A stretch of DNA of 64,000 nt from Lagopus muta (lineage: Eukaryota; Chordata; Aves; Galliformes; Phasianidae). The stretch lies in the NCBI RefSeq assembly GCF_023343835.1, contig NC_064437.1, positions 26,511,001-26,575,000 on the forward strand, read 5' to 3'. The notes below the pieces were generated by a model. That model ran no database searches and had not been told where the DNA came from. It saw nothing but the letters and a program-made list of their open reading frames with translations. This document shows positions 11,906 through 22,800 of this stretch, piece by piece; position 1 is the stretch's first letter, and every line of letters starts with the position of its first letter. The translations under genes were made by a program, and so were the position numbers.

Positions 11906-14900
11906 CCTCGGGATTCTTTCAAGTATTGCTTTTTTTTTTTGGTGGGGTTTGGTTTCCATCCCAGGGTTTGCTTCTCATTTGGTGATGTCCAGTGTTGGAT
12001 TGCTATGGCTGCAAGGAGTTTTGAGCTGTGGTTCTTCCAGTCTGTAAGAAATGTGCGTGAGCTGTTGGTGAGATGCAGGACAGGAAGGTGGGAGGGGTGG
12101 TTCCTTGTGTTGTAGGGGAGCAGTCCTGTCCCATCCCAGCTGAAGAGGGGCTGCTGGGGCAGAAGGATTGCCTCCAGGGGGAAAAGAGACCCAAAATAAA
12201 GGGCCTGGCATTCCTTTCACTGGAACTGCCAAGAGCTCTCTGTTGTTCACCAGTCCTATTTGCAAGAATAGAGAAATTTTATTCTCAAATTCTGAATGTT
12301 CTGAATGTCAGGACAGATTACTGTGATAGCAGACAGCCCAGCTTTGAAATCCAACCAGTCTACGTTCGGGTTTCTTTTATTTTTCTCAGCAGAAGAAAAT
12401 GCACACACATCTCGTTAACTTGCATTATACTTAATCCCTTCTCAACTATTAAGTTGTTCTTCCCCCCTTCACCATTTTCAGATTGTCTGGTTGCAGCTTT
12501 ATTCTGAAACTGCAGTTGCTGCTGATGGATTCCCAATCCGGATGCAGTATTACTGCATTTTGGGTTTTACACCTCAGTGTTGATGAAGCTGTGTGTGTGT
12601 GTGGATGTATATATAAAATATGTGAGATAGAGATAATAGCTTAAAAACCTATAACTGGAGATTCTTCTCTGCTCCCTTGTGGCCAAGGCTCTGTTAAGAG
12701 CAGCAGGTTGGCAGTGCCCACTGTGCTGCATGGGGGGAAACCTGAGGATGCTTCCAGCTGTCCCTGGGTGTTATCTCCATCATGAGGTGCTATTTCCAGT
12801 GCAGGAGATGATGCTGAGCACTCTGGCTGTCATGATGGTCAACAGAAGGAAGGTGGGCACCTGGGGGTCCTGCTCACTGGTGGCTGTGCCAGGTTCAGTG
12901 TATTGCTGAGCTACAGAAGCTTGTGAAGTGTCTGAATGCTCCAGTCCATCCAGAAGAGCTGACAAAGGGCTTTCTCCCTGGGGTAGGGGGAATAGCCACT
13001 ACTGATGTTTCACTGCGCAGGTAGAGAGAATCTGAGGATTTCTGCTCTGTGTGGGCTGGGTTCAGCACTGAGGTCCTCATCAGGAGAGACCTTTCCAATG
13101 CCATGCTCTGGGGGCTTTCCTTCTCTCAGCCCCAGTGCCCAGAAGGCTTCCTGAGGAGGGGCCTTCCTGGGAAATGCCAGCACCCCTTATCTCCCCGCCT
13201 GCCACGTGTCCATCTGTCCGTGTCTCCTTTGGGCAGGGCAAGGCGATGCCTGGCATGCTGCCACTGCCCTGCCTTGCTTGCTCATTGCCACAGCCCTGAG
13301 GCGAGGAGCCGGGCGGCCCTGCGGCTGTCATCAGCGCAGGATGCGTCACCGCCGGGCATCCTTCCTCTCAGCCGGCCCTGTAACCCAGGGGGAACGTGTA
13401 GCGTGTGGGATTTGGCTTCCCTGAGCTATCAGAAGCATTAGCAGCAATATTTTGATGCCTTGTTGGCTTTAGGAACAAGTGGGAGTGGTGAGCGCCGCTG
13501 GTGGGCTCTGTTGGGGCACTGGTTGCTGTCCTACAGAGCAGCTGGCATGCTGAGCACAGCCAGGCCCGGGGGTTTCGCTGTGCCCCTGCCCTAATCCTAC
13601 AGCTCTCTGCCTGGCCAAAATGAACATGGGCTGCCCCAGCTGTTGAGCTGTGGGTCCAAATAAGCCAGGAATGTTAAGAAAAGCCTTGCAAGTGCCCAAA
13701 GATGTCTCCTGAAGAAAGCATGCATTTTCCTGAGCAAGGGGTTTAGAGGATTAGCTGATAATGTTGGAGTTCTGCTTTAGGTACTGGGTTATGAAATAGC
13801 TCAATTTCAGGGTAAATGCCTGATTTACTGCAGAATAACACCATACATACCATGGAAATTCATCCATGAGAGCACAGCAAGGCCCATAGCAAAGGCACCT
13901 GCCTAGCAAGCCAGAGATTGAAGTCTATGCTTTACCAGCGGGCCATGCACTTAGGAGCCTGCTGAGTTCTATCACTGAGCCTTCCCTACCAAGAAAGGCA
14001 CAAATGGAAGGATCGAGTGCTGCCGTGAGGCCAGAAGAAAGCTCCATACAATGGAAGATGGTGGACGTGTGTAGGTGAACACATGCTTATGGTGCAGTGA
14101 CATCTGGAAGGAAAACAAGCGAGCACACATCTGCAGGTAATCCACACCTTCATAACTCCTGAAGGAGAAGCCCATAGGGGCTTGCTGGTAAGGCCACACC
14201 AATATGACTGTGGTTTTCATGTGTCTAGAACCAGTGAGAATCAGCACGATTCAGAGTGTTTTGTGGATTCGATGTATCTTTGGAGTGCTTCATTTTGGTA
14301 TGGTTCCCTGTAGCAGTAATGTTAGCTTCCTTAGCCCTGTTACAGGGGATGAGTGAAGGACAGCTTCAGAAGGACTCTTCTGATGTTGAGAGGGAAAGGG
14401 AAGTGCAAGCCCAGCTTCTCCAATGAGGTAATGTTGCTCTGCTATAACATCTGCTGATCATCACTCTTTCGTGCCTCCAAATGCCTACTGCTGCTTACCT
14501 TGCTTTTACTCTCAAAAGTGTTATTATTTCAGCCAACCATGTTTGCATGAGGCCTTCTCCAAACAGTGCTGCCATGGGTGATGAAGGGCAACATTTCTTC
14601 AGGAGAAGGTGGCAGGCATCAGTTTGCTCTGAGTCTGCTGTGCTTTAAAAAGCAAGGTCCTCAGAAATGTGCTTTGGATGGCACTGTGCACGTATTGATG
14701 CTGTTTTCAGAGGTAGGATAATGGTGGAGGATGGCAAGGTGAACGTAACCAAAGCAAATATGCAGAAATGACTGAGGAGAGAGCTGTGTCAGTGCTTGTT
14801 TGTAGAGGTGAAGTCAGAGGCGGGGTGATAACGGCGAGACAGGAGGAGTAATGTGGAGGAGATGGATAAGGGGAAATTGTGAGTCTTGGGGGAAGCTTCC

Positions 14901-16600
14901 TGCTGGTGAGAGAGGTTTTCTAAGGGAGAACTCAGCCAAGAATTTGGGTTTTGGAGAACAGATTCAGTGCATTCCATTACAGGGATTAACAAACCCAAAA
15001 GGACTCTGCCAAATTGATGCCAACACTGTGTTTTTGTTTTGCTCCTCAAAAAACAATAGGAGAATCAGATAAGACAATCTCAATGCCAGAAGTCAACATG
15101 CCACCAGCATATTTGTGAAGCTGACTTCCTTGTTGTGAGCTATAATAAGACCCAGTATATGGGATTAGAAAGGAGCAGCCTGTTTGTAGAAGAGAGTTGA
15201 ATCAGTCTGCGGAGGCAGGTACATTTGGCAAAGGAAGTCACAAAAATTTGGTGACTTCAGGCTGGTTGCACCCATGAGATCACTGCAGTGTGAGGAGGCA
15301 CCTGGGGAAGCCCTGAGTCATTGCTGGCTATGTGAGCATGTGGATGGAGGCTGTGGGGCACTGTAGAAGAGAAAGGAAACGTAAGCATTATGAACCCCAG
15401 ATCTGTTAGCTCTGGAATGAGAAGTGAATCAGCACTGTTTGGGCTGAGTTTCAGTCCTTACTGTGGAAAGGTAAATGGGGCGTTGGGCTGGGGGTGAGCT
15501 TGTTGGACTTCTTCATGTAATGGTGCTGGTGTCTGTGGACCACTGCAGCCAGACTAAGATGATAAGTAGGAGAGGTTCTCAGATGCAGCACATGTGCCAT
15601 CATCCCATTTATCCTGGTATTTGGCTGTGGGCAGGGCAGGAGGACCTGGGGGTTGGTTTCACACTGATGGCTAACTCAGCTCTACCACACTGCTCTATCG
15701 CTGTCCTCCTCACAGGAACAGAGGGAGAAAATATGATAAAAAGGAGCTCAAGGGTTGAGATAAGAACAGGGATGTTGTTCTTACCAAACTGTTCCTGTGT
15801 GGGCTTCCCACGGGCCACAATGTGGGTCCCTACCAGGTCCTCCTGCCCTCTCTTCCTCTGCAAACAGAGTTGTGTCTTCCCAAGGTGCAGGAGAAGAGTG
15901 AGGTGGGACTGTCCCTCGTGTATCATGCAGCACAGTGGCTCTCCTTGAGACCAAAATGCTGTGGGGCTCTGGAGCATCCATTCCTCATCCTTTTCTAGCA
16001 TAAACCCTACTGAAATGGGTCAGGCCAAGGGCCTATATAACCTCATGTTCTATCTCAGGAGTAAAAGCAGATACATGTAGATAACAGATCTTGGTAATTC
16101 CCAGCCTCCATCCCGTCTCTAAAGCTGGGGATTTCCTGAACCTGGTGCTGGTAAATCCTGATAGATGTCTTCTCTTAGCACATATCTAAGTTGACCTCAG
16201 GGGCTTTTTGCACCCTCAGCACCCTCTGGCTACAGGTCCTGCTCGTGTCCTCACTTACCTCCAGCCTCACTCCTGCAGGGCTGCTTGGACAACATGGAAG
16301 GCTGCACAGACAGTGCCTGTCCCCCCTCCCCAGGCTTCCCGTGATCTCATCCCATCCCGCTCTGCTCTGTGCATGCCCGGGCAGCCCCAGCCTTGTGTTC
16401 AGAGCTGCCTGGGGAAGAAGCAACATGGCTGGGAAAGAGCTGGACGGATGGGATAGAGCTGGACAATGGGCAGCTGTAGGGACCGCCTCATTGGGAATCA
16501 TATTGTTCCCCCAGGACAATGCCATCGGGATGCCCTCAGGGTGCTGCATCTTGAAGCCCAAAGGCAGCGGGCACGTGTGTGCCTGCCTGCTGCCCCAGGC
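11906..16600. other. LAMC1-LAMC2 intergenic region
   Basis: No reading frame here resembles a conserved protein. I see a short TG repeat near 12590, a weak tRNA-like stretch near 13881-13944, and otherwise unremarkable sequence. The interval is short (about 4.8 kb), as expected for a tandem pair in a compact avian genome. Confidence 0.7.
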
Positions 16601-16614
16601 TGGGCGCTCCTTGC

Positions 16615-16762
16615 TCACGGTGAGTCAGAGCCGGGCACACGCGCTCTTCCTGTTGGGAGTGACTCAGGTGGAGCAGCCGATAAAAAAGGAAAAGCAAAGC
16701 CTAAGAGCAGCAGCCTGGAGCTGGGGCTCCGCGTGCCCAGCGCCCACCCTGGGGCTGCAGCG
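16615..16762 (+). promoter_or_regulatory. LAMC2: LAMC2 proximal promoter and 5'UTR
   Basis: Upstream of the start codon are two AP-1 motifs, TGAGTCA at 16621-16627 and TGACTCA at 16660-16666, and a TATA-like GATAAAAAA at 16679-16687. This predicts transcription starting near 16705-16715 with a short 5'UTR. The human LAMC2 promoter is known to be AP-1 driven in epithelia, so the arrangement fits; the start site itself is inferred. Confidence 0.65.
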
Positions 16763-16835
16763 ATGGCCGTGTGCTGGCTCCTTGCCCTGGCTGCGTCCCT
16801 GCTGCCTGCAGCCCTGAGCACCAGCGGAGGAGAAG
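16763..16835 (+). CDS. LAMC2: LAMC2 exon 1: start codon and signal peptide
   Basis: ATG at 16763 (G at -3 and +4) opens [19 protein letters not shown], a hydrophobic signal peptide, then TSGGE and one base of an Ala codon before GTGAGG. It is the only ATG that gives a signal peptide joined in frame to exon 2. Confidence 0.9.
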
Positions 16836-19800
16836 GTGAGGGCTGGGGAAGGCTGGGGGCTCAGCTTTAAGGCCCCGGTAATGGTGAGCCATTTGGGACC
16901 AGTGGTGCTCTTCTGCTGGTTCCCACTCCATCGCTGGGGATAAACCTGGACCTGTAGGTGCTTTTCTTGAGGTTTCCTCTGGAGTTAGATTCCCGGAATC
17001 GCTCCGTTGTTGTTGGTTTTTTTTTTTCTTTTTTTTTTCTTTAACCTGCGTCTCCTTTAAATAACTTGTTAGGTGTAATTCCTTTATTGCTTTCTGGAGA
17101 AAGCCTGGCTGCCTGGGTGGGACGTGGGTGTGAGCAGGAGGACTGCCTGGGGAAGGGCTGCCTGTTTGTCTGCTGCCCGATAAGCGGTGTGTCCCTGTGC
17201 CCAAGGAGGAGCAGGGGACATGCAGGACCTGACTCTGTGCAGCAGCACATGAAGGGCTTGTGTCTGTGCGAGCTGGCAGCTTGTGGGACGCATGGAGCCC
17301 AAAGATCCAAATCACGTGTATTTCATAAATGCTGAGCAACTTCAGGATTGTTTACTGTGTCTGTCATGCTGCTGCTGCTTGGAAATGTGGTTGCTGGGTT
17401 CGAAGCAGGTCCTTTGGTATCAGCTTTCATTTGAGTGTGGTGGAAGCTGATAAGGAAAAATAAGTGCTGAATGAGCGGGTTTTTAAAGGACAGATTGATT
17501 AGGTTTTCCTGCTAATTGAGTAATTACTACAGCAGCCATAATTGCATTTCAGAATCCTGGTACAGGTTTTTATTTCCCACCTCTGCTGGCTCCTTTGGCT
17601 GTGAGACATCTGAGCCATGCTGGGAAGGCCAGAGCTGCAAAGCACAGGGGTTGTGTTTCGTTGCTGCAATGGCTTTGCTATGTGGAAAGTCTGATGGAAG
17701 AAGGGCTCCTGATGGATGGGCTCATAAGGGTTGGGCTAGTGGCTCCTCAGTGCCCTGCAGCCAACAGAGGTTTCTGTTCTTTCTCAAAGCCAATCTGATG
17801 CTGGAATTTGCACCAGCACGGCAACCAACTTTGATCATTGTGCTCAAAGGGTGGAAGCTTTGGATGTGACATCCTGTTGGGTGCGTGCCCCAGGCTTTCC
17901 ACATCCCAGTGAGGCCCTTTGCCCTCCAGAGCAGCCCCTTCACCACAGCCATGAAAGTCAGGGAATGATGGTGGGGCCTTGGGGCATCTGGCTGCCTGCT
18001 GGAGCCCATAGGCTTCCAGGAGATCAGCAACAGAACCAATGACATGGGGCAGCGGTGTCTCAAATGGCTTCGTGTTAGTGAACCTGGAATTCATGCCAAG
18101 CTGGGCGTTGGCCCCGAACATGCTCCAGCCTTGGAGCAAGGCCTGAAAACAGGCATTTGTTCCCTGTGGGAGCTGTGCTTGGCACCAGCCCTCGGATCAT
18201 GTAGGGTGAGGTGTGGGTGGGGATCGGTGCCTCTGCATGGAGGGGTGGGGAGGGGACTGACTCCGAGCACGCAGGTAGGGAGTGGAAGCACTGAGTATAA
18301 ACAACCTCATGTTCTTTTTGCATTCCTGTGCTGGATTGTTTCTGTGCTCTGTGTCCTTTGGTTGCTGGCTGTGTCCACGAAAGCTCTTCTCTTGGTCCCA
18401 CCGAAGGGCTGAGCATGCCAGGGTTGGGAAACCTCCATCCCTGTTTGCTGGTGCATGAGGTCATCTTCCTTCTCGTCAGCAGCTGCTCACTGAGTGTGCC
18501 TGTCTGGTATGTGTGCACTAATGGGCGTGCGAGGCAGCTGGCAGCATTGCAGCATGGAGCCAGGAGGCACTGCATGGCCCCAGGAACCCCAGAGGAGGAG
18601 AACAGGGCTGTAGGGCTGTTTGCCAGGGCTGAGCTGTGCCACAGGAGCCTGGGGAGAGAGGATTCTTGTTCTTGGGCCTCATCCATGTCTATTGGTCTGG
18701 GACTGCACCTGGGGTCCTGAGGAGGCCCCTGGGAAACAGAGCTCCTCCCTCCTGAGCTGTGATAATGGGGTGGAAGCAGGTTTGGGAGCAACACTTCCAG
18801 GCAGGGCTGGGCTGGCTGGGAGCAGTACAAGAAGAACTTAAAACTGGGTGTCCAAGGTGGGTTACAAAGATACTGAAGGGTCTAGAGTGGGAGATGCACG
18901 AGGAGCAGCTGAAGTCCCTCGGTTGTTCAGGCCACAGAGCAGGCAGAGGGGAGACCGCATGGCAAACTGAAGCTTCCTTGTGATGTGGGATGAAGAAGCA
19001 GACATTGATCTCCTCTCTCTGATGATAGTGATAGAACCTGAGGGAATGGCATGGAGCTGCAACTGGGGAGGATCAGGTTGGATATTAGGAAAAGGTTCTT
19101 CACCAAACGGTGGAGGGCACTGGAACAGGTTTCCCAGGGCAGTGGTCATGGGTCAGCTTGTCAGAGTTAAAGAAATGTCTGGACAGTGCTCTCACACATA
19201 CTGTCTGAGTTTTGGGTGGTCCTGTGTGGAGCCAGGCGTTGGACTTGGTGATTCTTATGGGTCCCTTCCAACACAGGATAATCTATGATTCTGTAATTTG
19301 TTCTCCTTTGTGATTCTGAGGAGCTGGAAAATTCATCTCAGATAAAGCTCACACTTAAATGCTGTAGTGCTGGTAACTGAGGTCTTGGCAAATAGATGAG
19401 AGCTGGTTTCATGAGAAGACCTGGGCAAGGCCATGGAGATGAGTGTGCCCAGAGAAGGGCACTGAGCAGTGCAGGGTCTGGAGCACAGTATGATGGAGAG
19501 TGGCTGAGGGAATGGGATGGGACAGTGTGGAGAAGAGGAGCTCAGGGGACACCTCATTTCTCTACAACTGCCTGAAAGGAGGCTGTGGTGAAGTGTAATT
19601 GGCCTCTGCTCTCAGGTAACAGAGATAGGATGAGAGGTGGTGGCCTCAAGTTGTGCCGGGGCAGGTTCAGGTTGGGTATGAGGAAAGGCTTCTCAGAAGG
19701 AGTGGTGATGCACTGACACAGGCTGCCCAGGGAGGTGGTGGGGTCACCGTCCCTGGAGGTGCTCAAGAAAAGGGTGGGTGACATGGTCTAGAGTGGTCAC

Positions 19801-22800
19801 AGGCATGAGCTGACAGTTGGACTGGGATGATCTTACCAGTCTTTCCAGCCTGGACAATTCTATGTTCCTTGGGTTGTGGTTGAGCTTCATATTCAACACT
19901 CATCCCTCTAACCCTCTTCGGATGCTGCTCTTTTCTTTTCTCCAGCTTGTGACTGCAACGGGATGTCCAGGCAGTGTGTCTTCGACTGGCAGCTCCTGAT
20001 GGAGACGGGCAATGGGTATCGCTGCCTCGGCTGCCTGGGCAACACGGCGGGTGCCCGCTGTGAGCGCTGCAAGGAGGGATACTACCGCCAGCGGGATGGG
20101 GACTGCTGCCTGCCCTGCCACTGCCACCCCCAGGGTATGGGGCACCCACAGGGACCAGTGTGCTTACAGTTGGGTTTTGGCTTTGTTTTCCAACCAGGGA
20201 TGAGGGGTGGTGTCCATCCACTGTCAGCAAATTGTGCTGCCTCTCTGGATCCAACCCCTTGCTCTTCTCAGCATGGTGTGACACCCGCTGATGCTCAAGA
20301 GGTTCCTCTGGTGATGCCCGATGCCATTAGATGAGCTCACACTTGTGCAAAGCTGGGTTCTGCAGACCTTGTGGATGGTGGGAGAAGGAAAAGAGGAGAA
20401 ACAACCCCAAAATTCCCCAAACAAGCTGTATTGTGGCAAGATCTCTTCACGCCCAGGAGGGAGCCTGCCAAATTCTGTCCTGAATTTGGCAGGTGACCAG
20501 GACCAGAGGCCCCATGGCAAACTGCTCATGTCCTTATCACAGAGGGTGCTGGCCAGGCCCAAACACAGGGAGCTGAGTCTTTTCCTGGCCTCATGAGTCA
20601 GACCTAAGGATTCTGTGTGTTGCCATGTTTGGCAGGATTTGTGAGGTCCCTTAATTGCACTGTAAAAATGAAAGAGTAATTTCGGAGCCCACATGGGGAC
20701 AGGAGGTGCTGCAAAATGCCCTCACTCTGGGGATAGGCAGGAAGCATCCAGAGGACATCCCACCAGGCAGATGGTGGCACCTCCCTGACCTCCCTGTCCC
20801 ACCACCCACAGGCTCCCTCAGCACGCAGTGTGACAACAACGGCCGCTGCAGCTGCAGGCCTGGTGTGATGGGCGAGAAGTGCGACCGCTGCCAGCCGGGC
20901 TTCCATTCCCTCTCTGAGGCCGGGTGCCAGGGATATGGGCAGTAAGTACCGGGGCTGTCCTGCGCTGGGGCATCACTGCTGCGTCCTCTTCATGCTCACT
21001 TTGTCCCACTGTTATCCCTCTGGGAGATTCTCTGATGTCTCATACGACAATTGTGCTGGGGCGGTGAGCCTCTGCCCGGGCTGAAGGTCCCTTTAGTGTC
21101 CCTGCTGTCCCCATTGCAGGAGCCAGCTGTGTGCCTGTGACCCAGCTGGCACAGAGGACTGTGTTTCGGGCCGTTGTATCTGCAAGGTTGGTGTCACTGG
21201 CGAGCAGTGCAACAGGTGGGTGTCTGGAGGTTTGTGCCCTACAGCAGGCTGAGCATGAGAGGAGAAAATGCACGCAAGTGATGTCATCTTTCTTTTCTAG
21301 GTGCAAACAAAACTTCTATAACTTGGATGCCAGGAATCCGGCTGGGTGCTCTCCATGCTTCTGCTATGGACATTCGTCCTCATGTGTCAGCGCTGAGAAT
21401 TACAGCGTCCACAAGATCATCTCCAACTTCCAGCAAGGTGAGGCTGAGCAGGATGTCCCCACAGCCTCAGGGCTGGCATACCAGGAGGGGATTGACTGGG
21501 GGTGCCTTCTCCTTGTTTTCCCTCCAGGTCCTGAAGGATGGACGGCTGCCCATGAAGACAGGTCCCCAGCTGAACTCCAATGGTCTCCACGCCACCAGGA
21601 TGTGTTCATAGCAGCAAGGAGATGGGAAGCACTGTACTTTGTGGCACCCGGTAGGCATGGGTAGTATGGCACGGAGCTGAGCCCAGGCCTGGGCTCGTTT
21701 GGGGAGAATGGGGTGACTGAAGGGTCTGTGGGGCTGGGGAAGGTGTGAAATGAGCAGAATGAAGGGCCCACACTGGGGAAGGGAGGTGGTACCCCAGTGC
21801 TTCCACTGCCTGAGAGGTGGCAGTGGTGACAGCCAGCACAGTGATACTTGGTCTGACCTCGTGGAGCATGACTTTAGGAGGAAAGGAAGACTTTAGGCCT
21901 TTAATTTCTTCCTTCTGCTCTTCTCCCCTGCTTCCCCATGCAGCCAAATTCCTTGGGAACCAACAGCTGAGCTATGGCCAGACGCTCTCCTTCGATTACC
22001 GCCTGGACCGAGGGGGACGGCTGCCTTCTCCGCATGACGTGATCCTTGAAGGAGGTGGCCTCCGAGTCACTGCCCCCTTCTTGCCCTCCGGGAAGGTTTT
22101 GCCCTGTGGTGTCAGCCAGACCTACACCTTCAGGTGACAGGGTGCTTGGGATTGTGGAAGAAAGGCTTTGGAAGCTTGTGGATTCAGTGATGGTCCCTCA
22201 GAGGTGGTCAGGCTCAAATAGTCACCCTGTTTGGACCTGGTTCAGCTTGTATGATTCTATGATTCTCTCCCTATAGACAAAGAGAGGGCAAGAGGGGTTG
22301 TAGAAGATCTGCTCTGGGACTGGGAGGGGTGCTGTGCTTGGTACAAGTTGTGTGGGAGGAGGGTGCTAGTGCTTTGGACTCAGGAGGGAGATGGGAGAGA
22401 GCAGCTGGGACATCCCATGTTCCTGAACACTGCTTCCACCTGGCCCCATGTGCAGGTTGGACGAGCACCCAGGCAGCAAGTGGAGCCCCAGGCTGAACCA
22501 CTTTGAATACCGCAGGCTGCTGGGAAACCTGACGGCCCTCTGGATCCGAGCCACCTTCGGGGAGTACAGTAAGTGAGGTGGATAGCAAGGGGGCATCACA
22601 GCTCTCCTTGCTGGAGACAAATAGCTGGACACAGCTGTGCTAAAAGGTATTTTAAAAAGCGTTGTATCGTGGGCAGAGCTATATCACAAATTGTTTAAGC
22701 TAGATGCCAACAGCGATGGGTGGAGGGAAGCAAAACCTTGGCCAAGGTCCATCTGCCCATGCATGTTGTAGTTGACCTTGCAGAGATCAGCATGTAGGGG

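Larger units (their letters stand above)
16836..19945 (+). other. LAMC2: LAMC2 intron 1, 3.1 kb
   Basis: Largest LAMC2 intron. Its 3' third is filled by two CR1 fragments in the same orientation. No exon-like sequence was seen in the rest. Confidence 0.85.

Noticed and set aside
16701-17339. 212-codon minus-strand frame over LAMC2 exon 1
   Set aside because: Antisense of the LAMC2 promoter and intron 1, with no recognisable domain and a poly-Lys stretch caused by a T tract.
18075-18830. 251-codon minus-strand frame in LAMC2 intron 1
   Set aside because: No similarity to a known family, unusual composition, and no splice or promoter signals around it.
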